DNA of 64,000 bases from Linum tenue (GCA_946122785.1 CAMGYJ010000006.1:70123676-70187675); one strand, 5' to 3'; positions 42,801-54,014 are shown, counted from the first letter of the stretch. The notes: generated from the letters alone by a model not told the origin. Numbers and translations are program-made.

Positions 42801-43560
42801 AAGAGGACTCTAATACAAGTTCAAGACCTCCAGCCTGCACAAATGATAGACGTGCAAATGAGAGCTCCATCTCACAAGTTACCGTAAACAAAGAGACATT
42901 AAAGAGCCATTCTCGAGGTGCAGACCGTATCAAACAAGCTGTTGTGGATTTTGTTGCATCAGTACTCATGCCTGTGTATAAGGCACGGAAGATTGATAGG
43001 GATGGGTACAAGACAATAATGAAAAAGTGTGCTACCAAGGTGGGCCTTTTCCCCCTTATGTTTCTGTCATCGCTTCTACAAAGGACCGTAAAAGTTGATT
43101 TTGTTGTTTCATGTTGCAATTATTGATTGATGATCAGGTCATGGAGCGGGCTACTGATGCGGAGAAAGCGATGTCTGTGTCCGAGTTTCTTGATTCCAAG
43201 CGCAAGAATAAGGTGTGTGTACTCCTACTTTATGTTTTTTTTAGATTAAAGATGTTGGTGTAACTTTATCAACAAAGTAGGTCTGCCCTTCTGCTGCATT
43301 GGTTTTGATCTTCTATGAATCCTATAATAATGACTGCTGGCTCACTTGATGGATTCTAATAATTGAACTGATACCTTGTCTCTGATTCCATTGCTATAGT
43401 TTTGGTTTGATTTCCAACAGAAACTTGTCATAAATTTTGACACTACTTGCGTTTGAAGGAAATTATAAATCCATCATTGTTTATGCATATTCAGATTCGA
43501 GCTTTTGTTGATAAATTGATGGAGAGGCAAATGGAAACAAAGCCAGCTGATAAACTATGA
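36884..43560 (+). CDS. LDL3: Lysine-specific histone demethylase 1 homolog 3 (LDL3-like)
   Basis: FAD-dependent amine oxidase of the LSD1 family, expected to demethylate histone H3 Lys4 in the nucleus. Exons: 36884-38004, 38454-38595, 38739-40931, 41053-41146, 41355-41821, 42344-43039, 43138-43212, 43495-43560. All introns are GT-AG; the exons sum to 4854 nt, 1617 residues plus stop, close to the long plant LDL3 proteins. The N-terminus is basic and acidic (KKSGAKKRLK, DSDDDEP). SWIRM domain about 355-450 (LTLWSRDVTRILPLSECG). FAD-binding RILVIGAGPAGL from 574 and VGGRVYTD. LNKV with Lys896, equivalent to the catalytic Lys661 of human LSD1. FAGEATCKQYPDTVGGAMMSG near 1024. No CoREST-binding tower insert is seen. 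The C-terminal 500 residues contain an Ala-rich helix (AAFAAAEAAQAAARAAAE), conserved in plant homologues as far as I recall. Nothing suggests loss of function. Confidence 0.93.
42276..42298. repeat. TTTC microsatellite
   Basis: (TTTC)n in the fifth coding intron of the LDL3-like gene. Confidence 0.8.
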
Positions 43561-44371
43561 CACCCTTTGGCGATGGTCGGTACTTCAGAGGTTTGGTCAG
43601 CCAGGGTGACTCATTTGCTGCATCAATTCAACTGCAAAGGGTGTTGGTGGTGGCAGAATTCATCGATCTAAATTCCAGACCAGTGCCTTCATGAAGACTG
43701 TATGATGGAGAGACTTTCAAGGTGCTGAGAAATGGGATGCCTTTTTGTGGCCTTATGAGTCTCAACTGCAATATTGAGGATCGATTAATTTTGGCTCTCA
43801 GCGTCCTTACAAAAGCCCTCTGAATGCTGCAACAGGGAACGCCGAGGAGGTCAAACATCGGTTGTAGCTCTCTTGCTCATGGACTATAAGGATTTTGCAT
43901 GTACAAAACTGCTTGGCTCAAGAGTTGTCATTGATCAGCATTTTGCTTGAACGGGTGAAGGATCACACCAGACCTTATTGTCCAGGGACTACCATAGCTG
44001 CTAGATTACCTTTTACTGACTTGATTTTGATGCATGTATAGTCTTTTAGGATTGTTTTAGTGGTGAGAAGCATGACAATGACTGTCTTCCCCCCAGAAAG
44101 TCTTTAACAGTATCATCCTGATTTTTCAAGCGATCAATTGCTAACTCTCTTTTCTATTCTCTTAAAGTCAACTTCCAATCAATACATTCATGGAAGCCCT
44201 TCCAAAGAATTATATGTTCCTTTTCTCTTACCATTTCATTCTCTGTATTGTTGCTCAACAGATAAGTACAGTTACAATCTATTGGTATCTGTGGGAAACT
44301 GATAACAAGTGACCCTCAAGGCATAGTTGAGGATCTCAGGAATGATATTTCAAGTAATCCGTCTGAGGAAT

Positions 44372-44503
44372 CTACAGGGTGAAAGCATTTCTGGTATTTG
44401 TTTCGTAGTTGATCCTTCCTATGATACATTAGTTCATCTACAGGGTGAGAGCATTTCTGGTATTTGTTTCACAGTTGATCCTTCCCAGGATACATTAGTT
44501 CAT
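44372..44503. repeat. 66-bp tandem duplication
   Basis: CTACAGGGTGARAGCATTTC starts at 44372 and again at 44438. The units differ at about six positions. 66 is a multiple of 3 but the surrounding frame is not convincing coding sequence. Confidence 0.85.
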
Positions 44504-44599
44504 GGTATTTACTAATGTTTCTCCTTCATGTCCAGGGAAGGTAAGACTTGAATGAAAGGGATCAGCACTTTTGTTTCGCAGTTCCTGTCTTCCTTTTCA

Positions 44600-45320
44600 T
44601 TTCATCAATTAGCTTCCCCATTGAATGTATCAAAATCTTGCTGCATTTACTTCTGTGCATGTCAAATCTGTCAAATTGCTCTTGACATATATTGTTAGCA
44701 GTTGGCTGCAGAATTTACATGGCCTACATTTTGATCAACCATGATAGAACATTTGGAACAAGGATGAAGAGCAGCTTTCAGCATGTCTAACAAAATGCTT
44801 TGGTTCGTTCTTGGAATCACTCACTTCCCTTTTATTCTTGATGCCGAGTATTTTGTTGCCAAATGTGGTTCTTGAGTCTACTGCTCCTGTTCTATTCTGG
44901 TTAGAAAGTAGCTTTTTTTGGGTACCTAAATCTCACCGCTCTCTTGTCAGGTTGCTGGTTAATGGCTCTCAAGAAAGAGTTCACTTATATGTGTTAAGTT
45001 CTTGAGGCGTTCCTTTTGCATGCTAGTTAAACTTGCCTTCCCAATTCAATATATCAAAAGCTTCATTAGACTTTACAGAACCATGGGGACAAGTGCATGT
45101 GATTGGTCATATGAAAGCTTCAGCTTTCAGGTACCACTCCTGACACTGTCCATTGTGTTTCAAAACTATTGTTAGTAGTTGGCTGAAGATTCTTACATAA
45201 ACTTTGTGCTTTGATCATACAGGACAGAACGTAAGATGAACGAGGAAGAGCAGCTCGGAATGTAATGTCGGCGATATGCTTTCCTTCTCTCTTGGAATCA
45301 TTCGCCTTGCTTTGTAATAG
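44600..45320. repeat. Diverged segmental tandem duplication, 477-bp spacing
   Basis: Shared in the same order: CTTCCCCATTGAATGTATCAA / CTTCCCAATTCAATATATCAA, ATTGTTAGCAGTTGGCTG (44691) / ATTGTTAGTAGTTGGCTG (45168), GAAGAGCAGCT, and CTTGGAATCACTCRCTT / CTTGGAATCATTCGCCTT. Indels separate the copies. Confidence 0.65.
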
Positions 45321-46029
45321 AAATGTCAAGCATTTCGCCAGCCTGCTACCATGTTATCTACGCATTGTAGTCTTGCTCAGAATTGTAACTAGCTGGCCAG
45401 GAAGCTTTGATTCGTCGCTGATGACAATGGATTAGTAGAGAAAGGGGGGTTGCAGCTTTTAGTTAGTTTGTGCTTCTTATGCTTTTGTTATCCCTACTCT
45501 GTTTCCTGAATCTACCCCGGCTGCTTTGTTCTTGTCGGGGAAAATGTTCAGTTGTTGAGCTTAAAATTGTCATTTGCTTTCGTCATCAGTTGCTTAGACC
45601 TTTGTCACCCCTTTTGTCCTCCACTAGATAACATGTCTTCTATGATACTAAATACGTATATGTACAGATGCTCTGTATTTTCATTGCTTGGAGCGCAAGA
45701 CAAGAGGTTCGAGCTGCAGCTCGACTGTTGTTGCCGTGACACCAATATCAGGTATGCAGGGCGGACCAGAAACCAAGCATGCCGACCTCATTTTGGCTTT
45801 TCCAGTCCTACATTACATTGTAGAGAGTAGGAGGTTAGGAATTAGGACCATACATTTTAAATAGAAAACTTAAGGGATACATAGTACAAGAATGTGGTCT
45901 CCATCTCCAAATCAAACAAAAAAGTACAAGGATAACAGTTAGGACGATCAAGTATCATCATCGTCGCACTTATTCAGTACAATCATTGTTGCTATGACGA
46001 TAAACAGATGAATTTCATTTTCCTTGAGC

Positions 46030-46236
46030 TTAGTTAGAATTACTGTCAACGACATTGTTCGTAGATGGAAGGACTGCCACTTTGTCATCATCACTAAAAC
46101 TAAGCTGTTGATAATAGCTGCAGCACGCCCAGGTCACGTATCCAACAAAACAAGCTGGAGAAACCGGGATCGACCACACATAAGGAGCCCAATATGCGAG
46201 TCTCTGAGCTGCAATTCTCAAGGAAATCTCCGACAA
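46030..46236 (-). other. Small open frame downstream of the TRAF-type gene
   Basis: 68 codons on the - strand, with an aromatic, hydrophobic central stretch (YWAPYVWSIPVSPACFVGYV) followed by a polar tail. It lies where the 3' UTR of the TRAF-type gene is expected. It could be an alternative 3' exon, a small membrane protein, or chance. No family recognised. Confidence 0.25.
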
Positions 46237-46419
46237 ACTGAGGTCGGAAAAGCAGATCGTTGCTCTATATGAACGTAGAAATCATTGCTCCACGACACTA
46301 GCATGAGATACATAGATATACCTCAGCTGGGAGGGGGGAATGTCTGGAAACTTTTGATGCATAAAAAAGAATTAGATGTTAGAAATTTCTTTAGTAAGCA
46401 ATTCATTTGGCGACAGGTT

Positions 46420-48641
46420 TTAAACTGTTGTGGTGGGCTCTTCACTCTTCGACTTTGCAGCATCACCAGATTTCGTGTCGGCGTCACCCACTGTTGAAGT
46501 GGGTTCTTCTGTGGCTTTGTTCTTTGCACCCTCATTTGATTCGTTGGCAACATCATCAGCAGCTGTCGAAGTGGGTTCTTCGCCAACCTCAACGCCAATG
46601 GAGTCCCTGGATACATCAACGTTCGGAGTGGTTTCAGTTGATGGTTCCATAACCTCAGGTAGTTCCTTGCTCACAATTTTCGTGGTCTCGTCAGATTCCA
46701 TACTTTCCTGGCTCGCGGGAACACTGTTCATAACTTCCACCTGTTCTTCACCAAGCTTGTTTGCAGCATCAGTTGATTCCTTACCAGGGTTATATGAAGC
46801 ATCAACTGGTTCCTTGTTAAGGTTGTGAATCACTTGAGTTGATTCCTCACTGACCTGGTCTGCTGGTTCTACTGAGTCAGCGACTGCAATTACATTCTTT
46901 GTAGACTCAACTGATTCAGTTGATTCCTTGCCCAGGTCGGTTGAAGCCTTAGGTGGCTCATCAATGATCTTTTCAGCAGCTTCAGCTTCATTCACCTTTT
47001 GTCCAGAAGGCTCGGTTGATTCCTCATTGTCACCAGGCTTTTTGGAAGCCTCAGTAGGCTCTTCGTTAACCTTGTCTGCACTCTTATTTGATTCCGTGCT
47101 TACATTCTCGACAGCTCTGCTTGTTGTTTCTTCACTGACCATGACTGTGGCAGCTTCATTGGAATCTTTACTCACATTATTGTCTGTTGCTGCAGCAGCC
47201 ACTTGTTCACTAGCTTTGTTTGTTGTATCCGCAGTAGGGTCTTCAGCAGCCTTTTCTCCATTCTCTGCAGATGCTTCTTCACCTTCCTTTCGAGGTTTGA
47301 TCTCCAAAGGTCCCAGTTTTGCTTCAATGTTCTTGATTCTGCGAGTCATAGACCTCACATCTCTGGCTTCTGCTAGCCCCGAAGATAACTGCATCAAATA
47401 TCGAACAAGTTTCTCGTTTTGGTTAGGAATGACCAAGTAACTGTATTTGCTACAGGTATAGGTATTTTCCATGCGCTTGATTGGATGGTGAGCTTCTTGT
47501 GCAGTTCAATACAGGAAGTTCCAGAAAGAGGCATCTAAAAACAACTTCAGATGATAAAAATGGCAGAAGATCTAAGAAACCTAGGTGTAAAGGGTAATAA
47601 ATATATCTAATATAAGCATAATGCAGGACCTTTAACTTTATTCACAAATCTGATTCATTCTTTTCAAGATGACAGATATGACAAGTTACCAACCTCGAGC
47701 ACTTGGTCCACACGAGGGTTTAGATCCTCCACAGAAGCTTCCTTGTGAATACTCTGAAGAACACAGAGCACGTGAGCCTTCACTTCATCGGCACGATGCT
47801 GATCAATCTTGCTGCTAGGCACATTTGCCTGACACCCCACAGCATAGAAAGGACAAGCTACGAGCTTCATAGGACAGACAGTTATGCAATGCCTGTCCAT
47901 GTCACGTCTCATAATATACTCCGAACAGTTCTGTTCGCAAGGAATTATCTTGAAAGGACAAATTGCATCATGGTCTTCCTTATTGCTCGCACAGAATACA
48001 TCATCACACCCTTCGTTTTCACAGTTCAAAGTCCTAAACCCACATGCTTTGCTATGTTCGGCCAGTTCTTCTTCGGCATTAAACTTGTGGTCGCAGTGAA
48101 ACCTGTTCTTCAAGTCAACATTCTTGAGCAGATTTTCTGCTACTGTCGATCTCTTATCTATGGGCCAAAATCCATTCAGCTCCATCTCCTGCACAAAATC
48201 ATCAATCTTGTCTTCTCTCTTCTCACTAAGCAGCCACCCAGAAACCCTGCTGAAGAAATTCCTCTTTGAGCTTGCAAAATCATCAACAAAGTCAGAGATG
48301 ATGTCGAATGGATTGCCGGGGGACTCGGGCTGAGGTTCTCCTTCTAGAATGACAGATTCAGCAACAAAAGTTTCGCTTCTCTGAGTGAGATAGTCGATCA
48401 TCTCTTTCCTGAGCTCGGCAGCAACTGAACCAGGGGTTCTAAATATGCCACCCGTCGTATTGTCGACACAAGCTGTTGCTAGTCCTGGCAGAAAGGATTG
48501 AGCTATCTTGTAAACCAACTCAATGTCGGATAGCTGGCATGGGAATGCGGGTGGTGCCTCTTTTACATCTTCGATCGTCTCTTTCTCCGGCACGAGCTCT
48601 ACATCTGTTAACGGTGGATCCACTTCCGTCGTCGCTGCCAT
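46420..48641 (-). CDS. TRAF-type zinc-finger protein with long acidic C-terminus
   Basis: Two coding exons on the - strand: 48641-47694 (316 codons, donor CTCGAG/GTTGGT) and 47388-46420 (322 codons plus stop, acceptor TTTGATGCAG). Total 638 residues in one frame. N-terminal about 180 residues are helical and acidic. Residues about 182-282 hold a Cys/His-rich TRAF-type zinc-finger array (FHCDHKF...HSKAC, CENEGCDDVFC, H...CPF, CEQNCSEYI, HCITVCPMKLVACPF, GCQANV). A conserved-looking LSSGLAEARDVRSMTRRIKN helix follows. The last 270 residues are disordered, made of Glu/Ser/Thr/Val-rich phrases like EESTEPSG, EPTSTV and KESTESVEST. The zinc array suggests protein binding, as in plant TRAF-type proteins; the specific role is unknown. 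Confidence 0.88.
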
Positions 48642-48696
48642 GGTTCGTCTAATCTAAAGCCCCAAACTTTCTCCCAGTCGAGTTACTTTCCAATAC

Positions 48697-49172
48697 CTGA
48701 AACAGCCCAAATCCTTAGAACAAGTAATCAAAACCCAACCTGTTCATGATCCCCCCATATCACAAATATGTCTTGTATAATAATTGCCTCTCCTTTATGA
48801 ACCCTACATTCACAATTGCATTCCGAAAAAGGAAAAAAAAAAAAAAACAAGATTGAACCTTTCTACGAGCTATCCTCTGCAACTTCTACATCAAATATAT
48901 TTCTCAACAGAGGATTAACACAACAACCCCAACGATTTCCCAGCATTTGTTAACAAGCAATCCCCTCCCCAGAAAGCGCCCATTTAAGACCCACAATAGC
49001 AACTCTTGCTAGAATCAGCGATTTCATCAACAATTTACACGAATCCAACTCACGAAAGGAATTAAAGGCCTCTAATTTACATCAAACCATCCTCTCTCTT
49101 GTTCAGACAACCTGAAAATCGAATGGTTTCAAATTTGTGTAAGATCTGATGATGAAATAATTCGATATTTAC
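48697..49172 (-). other. Predicted 5' UTR intron of the TRAF-type gene
   Basis: On the - strand, donor CGTTACAG/GTAAATAT at 49172 and acceptor GGCTGTTTCAG ending at 48697, 55 bp before the ATG at 48641. Transcription probably starts near 49260-49300. Confidence 0.55.
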
Positions 49173-49525
49173 CTGTAACGGGAGCAGACTGCATTCTCCG
49201 TCTCCGCAGCGGCCTTTGGTGAAGGAGCTACAAGGCAAAAGCTTTTGTTTCCCTTTCAATCGTGAGCTTCAGGAATTTGTCTTTGAATATTAAAAGACTT
49301 CTTCTTTTTTTGTTTTTTCCTTCGTTTCACATCAGCTGTTATAATGGTCTTTGCTGTCTTGACCGGTGATTGTGATTTATGAATGCCGGGAAGGATTTAC
49401 CAGATCTCGATGAAAAAAAGGAAGAAGAGAGAGAGTTTTTTTTTTTGTGTGTGAAAGAGAGAGATTTTTTTTTTTAATGAGAAACGTTGCATTCTTTTAT
49501 TGATAATCTTTTGTAGGTGGGTGAA

Positions 49526-49878
49526 ACTTTAGTTTATTTGTTTTTATCATTATAATAAATATAACAGATATAATAACATATTCATATAATTTCATGTGAA
49601 TTGGGCATAAATAATGATGTAATCAAACTGTTTGTGAGGTAAACAGACCAGGAAACACATTTTTTACTTAGTATATACACAAATCACAAACTCTAATTGT
49701 ACGAGTTAATTGTAATTATTTATTTTTGCAAATAACACTGATAATATTGTTCATATTGTCGGGAAAATAATAAATTATTTATTAAAATAATATAATATTG
49801 ACGCTCTGTTCACGCTCTTAAGATTGAATTCTTATAAAATTGACTCTCTCACGCTCCCGCTCCCGCTCCACGCTCTTG
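49526..49878 (-). mobile_element. hAT-type element copy, one end clear
   Basis: Read from 49878 on the - strand it begins TTAGGTAACAAGAGCGTGG, continues with GAGCGGGAGCGGGAGCG, and then ATATGAACAATATTATC. This follows the left end of the element at 54023 closely for about 150 bp. Flanks GGTGAAAC (before about 49526) and AGTGAAAC (after 49878) may be the remains of an 8-bp duplication, but the left terminus is degenerate. Confidence 0.5.
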
Positions 49879-49916
49879 TTACCTAAAGTGAAACATCTTC
49901 ATGACTAACATATTGT

Positions 49917-51030
49917 CCATTTTGGATTTCGGACTTAAAACCGAATCGAACCATTGAGGGGCTTAGTAGTTTCGATTAATTGAAACTGCTAATCCCTTAA
50001 TAGTTTGATAACTGTTAAAGTTAATAGTTTGGTTTGGTTTGATTTTAAGGACCTCAAACCTAATGGACTAGATAATGGGTGTTTGTGTTAGGGGTGTTCA
50101 AATGGTTACCGTGGTAATAACCAAACTAATTAAGTCTAAATTTCATTAACCATGAAATCAAATGTCTTAACCAAATCGTCCAAATTAACACAAAAATCAA
50201 ATTAGCCAAACCAAAGTTTAATATGTTTGGTTAATCGGATTAACCAAATAACAAAATATTACATGAAAACAATTATCCTGTTAATGAATAAAACATAACC
50301 ATATGTTATTGTTATCATTATATATAAGCAATAATAATAAGACTAACCATCCATGGTTATCATCATCATTCGAGTTAATACATCAGTCATCATCTCTGCA
50401 CCTAATATAGTTAGCTTACAATAAACTCTTAACATAAATATTAAATACATACCAATACCACTCATCATGAAGTTAAAGCTTTCCTACAAAACACTTAAAT
50501 TATACATAGTTTGAGGCGGTTGTCATGGTACTGTACGTAATCTAAAGTCCAGTAGCTGTCCAAAATGTTTTGGTTTAGTAAATAGGCAGAACCATTTAAT
50601 TTTTGACTCATAATGTTTTGGTTTGTTGTGCACATGGAAATAAAATAGGAAATCACGAAAGTTTGGTTTGGCTGGTTGCATGGAAGTATAAATAATTTTG
50701 TATATTACGTGTATCATTAATTTGTTAATTGGTTTCATTGGTTAGAAGTGTTTAAACCAAACCAAACCACCTAAACCAAATAAGCTAAATTGTTTAACCA
50801 AACCAAACCAATTATCCAAATTAACCAAACCAAATTAACCGAATGCTACCGGTTAATATGGTTACTAAGGTAACCAATTTGAACACCCCTATTTTTGTAT
50901 TAGCATTGTGAATTGTGATTTTGGTTTCTTATCGATTTTAACCAAATCAAAACTGATAAGTACACAATGATTTGAAACCAAAACTAAAACATAATAAAAA
51001 CATGTTATAAAATCAAAACCGAAATGGCAA
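49917..51030. repeat. Repeat unit carrying an inverted-repeat insertion
   Basis: Two arms (49917-50088 and 50892-51030) together match the shorter copy at 55008-55245. Shared phrases: TTGGTTTGGTTTGATTTTAA, TGGACTAGATAA, ATGGGTGTTTGTGT, and AACCAAAACTAAAACATAAT. The 800 bp between the arms is the inserted element 50091-50889. Confidence 0.7.
50091..50889. mobile_element. Inverted-repeat DNA element, probably hAT-like and non-autonomous
   Basis: 799 bp bounded by GGGGTGTTCAAATGGTTACC and the complement of GGTAACCAATTTGAACACCCC. Subterminal regions are full of AACCAAACC / GGTTAATTGG phrases. No coding capacity. The paralogous empty site at 55148-55160 supports insertion at GTTTGTGTA. The flanks (GTTTGTGT left, ATTTTTGTA right) fit a decayed 8-bp duplication better than TA. 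Confidence 0.75.
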
Positions 51031-51363
51031 TCCTAGGTTGAAGTCTCCCATACAAGATTAGGAGCCTTAAATTTGCTTGGGGCCTTGTTTACTCGAAGCC
51101 CAGCAAGATGGTCTAGTCCACAAAACCCCTGAAAAGATAATGTGAGATTCGCCTAAAATGTTACATACAACCCCTCCCCCCTCTCTCCCACTCATTTAGG
51201 ACTTAACATCCTCATTGAGGTTTGCCCCATCATCGTTCAAGAGGGACGCAGAGAGGCTCTGATATCACTTGAAACATCCTGAACCTTTTCCCCACCAAGA
51301 TATTGTATGCTTTAGGTCTCGACTCTCGACCCTCATGGTTTTGTCTTGAGGTGCAATTCAATG

Positions 51364-51440
51364 TGACTTCCCATAAGGTCACTCATTCTTGCAGTGCTCC
51401 ACACTAAGCACGTTTAACTTCAGATTTCTCATAAGAACTC
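51364..51440 (-). ncRNA. 5S rRNA-like segment within the Cassandra-like LTR
   Basis: On the - strand GAAGTTAAACGTGCTTAG ... GAGTGACCTTATGGGAAGTC parallels the plant 5S internal control region (GCAGTTAAGCGTGCTTGG ... GGGTGACCTCCTGGGAAGTC, recalled). It is diverged, and the half of 5S upstream of this is weak, so it is not a functional 5S gene. Confidence 0.7.
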
Positions 51441-51507
51441 CTCCATTTCACTGCAAAACGTGTCTTGTTTGTTAAGGTCGTTTTCTTACATATGAGCCAT
51501 GGATCCC

Positions 51508-52935
51508 TGATAACACTGAAATTGCACATGTTTTTACCCCTCATTTCTTGATTGTTTAGCTTGGTGTTTATCATACTTTGGCCTATTTTACACTAGGTTG
51601 TGTTCCTTTGTTACATTTCAAGTCCTAGCATGTAAAGTGAAGTATAGGTGCAAGTTTCAAGTCAATCGGAGATCAATTGGCAACTCGGGGGAAGAAACTC
51701 GGGTATGACCTAAGGAAGAATGGATTTCTACCTCGTTTAATGGAAAAAGAATCATGTAATCTAGGCATGGAAAGAAAAAGGACGAGACTACGAGCGTCTG
51801 GGATCAAACAACGACGGATTCCGAGTTCGACTGAGGGAGAAATGTCTGAAAGACAGCAGCCTCTCCAGAGTTATGGGCTGGCCTTCAAAGTTACTGTTCA
51901 GACTGTAACTTTGCCATTTTGGCCGTAACTCGAGGCTACGGGAGGCATAATACATTCCAGAAGTTATGGCCTGAACCCCAAAGGTTATGGCCGTAACTTG
52001 GGGAATAACTTGGCTTCTTTGAGCTGTATAAATGCGTTTTTGCGGATTCTGAAGGGGGGGGGGGGAGCTGGGTTTTGGATCCCAAACACCCAAGGGATGA
52101 ACCCTAGAGAGAGAGCACCTTGGGATCATTCTTGGAGCTATTTTGGTGGGTTTCTTCACCATTGGAACTCAGGAATCAAGCTTGGAGATGGAGATTGAAG
52201 ATCTAGATCAGATTTCTGCATTCTCTCTCTTCTCTATGGAGTAACTTCTCTTTACTTAGGTTTTGAGGAACCATAGATTTGATTGCTATGAAGAGTTGTA
52301 TGAGCTTAAATTCATGATTGATTGACGTTTTATATTAAGTTGAGTCATTATTCAGAACTACTTGAGTCCTGATCAAACTTTTGTGATTTCTACTTTAACC
52401 TAGAACAATAGTCTCTCCATAGGTTAATAGAGCAACCTCAATTGGAAGTAGTGGATCGATTGCTTTAGTCGAGAAATCGATTCACTGCTCTGTAATGGAA
52501 TCAAATCCAGTAGAGGAAGTTTTGTGTGTTTTTACCTTGGTTAGCTTACGCTGATGGAGGTTAGTCACCCACTGGGTATTCGAACCGAGAGGGTCTGGAT
52601 AACTTTAGTCGAGAGTCCAGACCAGTTAAGAACTTTCCGCGGTATATCTGTCAACTGAATTGGATTGGGTGAATTACAACTTGGCCTAACTGCAGACTAG
52701 GGGGAATCATACCTAAGTGAGTTCCCAACCTGTAATTAGTAGTTTTACTTAGTTTAGTTAGTAGAGTAGTTTAGTTAATGAATCCTTAATCTGATTTTCT
52801 AGATAATGAACTGACGCTGAGTAATAGTACATCTAGAGACCCGATGATTCGATATTTATTACTTGCACCACTATACTGCAGTCCCTTTCATTGGTTACAC
52901 TTGGCTATTGTTAGGAGTTGTGTCATAGCGTGTCA
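51508..52935 (+). mobile_element. Diverged Athila-type solo LTR
   Basis: About 1428 bp, TGATAACACTGAAATTGCAC to GCGTGTCA. It follows the Athila LTR through GCACATGTTTTTACCCCT, TTTTACACTAGGTTGTGT, ACATTTCAAGTCCTAGC, GAGAGGGTCTGG, TGCAGACTAGGGGGAA and ACTTGGCTATT, but lacks the ACCCGACCGGGT array. No PBS or internal domain follows. Flanks ATCCC / ATCTC may be the duplication with one change; removing the LTR rejoins the Cassandra-like LTR. Confidence 0.75.
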
Positions 52936-52983
52936 ATCTCTCCCGTGCTTTTGTCGATGTGAGATTCGCCTGAGGTGTTACAT

Positions 52984-54014
52984 TGAGTGTAGGAACTAGG
53001 ATCGCAAAATAGCCCATTGTTGTGGGAATTAAATTCGAATTGATATTGTGGGGAAGATCCAACCAATACTATTTTTGGGTGAGTTTTTTTCGAAACCCGC
53101 AAAGAAGGTAATGAATTTGATGTGATTTTGGTACTTTAAGAATTCGCACTGAACCCACACGAATATGTGTTATAATTATGTTCTGGACTCGGTCACTTTA
53201 ACATTTTGTTCATCCATATCCTTAAAACATTATAATGATCTTGTAGGCCTGAAATCTTGTTCATTTTCTTTCCTTTTTACAGATAAATGACATAAAACTT
53301 CATTTTACATTGACATTCGAAGAATGTTTTTGATTATTTAAAAGTTTTATACATGATTGTTGGGGGATAGTGTTGGTGGGATTTTCCCGACCCACATACT
53401 GGTTGGTTTTGGTATGATATCTTACATACCAACACAATTTTGGTCACGGGGATTGTTACGATTTTAAACCATGATTCGAGGATAGTATATAAGAAAACAT
53501 GCCCCATCCGAATCTGTTGTCATCCCTAATCGAGTGTATTTGTTTTTTCTTTTTTGTATTTTCTCAAATAATTATCTTATGATACTTAGTTCAGTATGAA
53601 TGTTATATATTTGATTTAAGCGATCTTATAGTTTAACTTAACAAAGGTCCTCTTATTCTGCTAATGAAGTAAAATTGAGATTATGTGTTGGTTGAAAGAA
53701 TTATACAATGAGAAAATATCTCGGTAATTTGAGGTCTAAATATTAGATGAGAGTTTTTGGAGAAAAAAAGATCCAAAAGTTCAATTAACTCATGGGTTGA
53801 ACCTCATCAACAAGTATGTAGACTACATGTAATTAAAACCCCTAACAAAGAGTAATTAGATGATTCCGACTTCTTAAACACCTCGACTACAACTTTGTTG
53901 CTCTAAATTCTCATAACAGAGAAACTTGTTTTGTTCGAATATTGGTAGCCATCAAACCCACGGTCTAACAAGCTGGATTACTCCAAAGTGTCTACACATC
54001 TTTTGAAGTAGGGG
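52984..54014. other. Intergenic, nothing recognised
   Basis: AT-rich with short ORFs only. No paired repeats found. Confidence 0.5.

Larger units (their letters stand above)
43561..46019. other. 3' UTR and convergent intergenic region with local duplications
   Basis: No credible ORF. The first several hundred bases are probably LDL3-like 3' UTR. Contains a 66-bp direct duplication (44372-44503) and two diverged copies of a block of about 300 bp spaced 477 bp apart (about 44600-44850 and 45030-45320). Confidence 0.55.
51169..52983 (-). mobile_element. Cassandra-like TRIM with 5S-like LTR, interrupted
   Basis: Read on the - strand. The LTR starts TGTAACACCTCAGGCGAATC (from about 52983) and resumes beyond the nested LTR. 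It contains a 5S-rRNA-like stretch and ends GGATGTTTCA near 51270. Two bases later TGATATCAGAGC (51256-51267) is one base from the usual tRNA-iMet site TGGTATCAGAGC. An internal domain of only about 80 bp leads to a polypurine tract (GGGAGAGAGGGGGGAGGGG, complement of 51172-51190) and the start of a second LTR (TGTAACATTTTAGGCGAATC, near 51168), which is lost after about 30 bp. A tiny internal domain, iMet primer and 5S-like LTR are the hallmarks of Cassandra. Confidence 0.75.

Noticed and set aside
46430..47440. Long + strand frames opposite the TRAF-type C-terminus
   Set aside because: Mirror of Glu/Ser/Thr-rich codons on the other strand; splice structure and zinc fingers support the - strand gene.
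50091..50889. Stowaway (mariner) element with a TA duplication
   Set aside because: TA flanks exist, but the empty-site comparison indicates duplication of about 8 bp, fitting hAT better.
51364..51480. Genuine 5S rRNA gene
   Set aside because: Only the internal control region is recognisable, with many differences, and it sits between LTR boundary signals.
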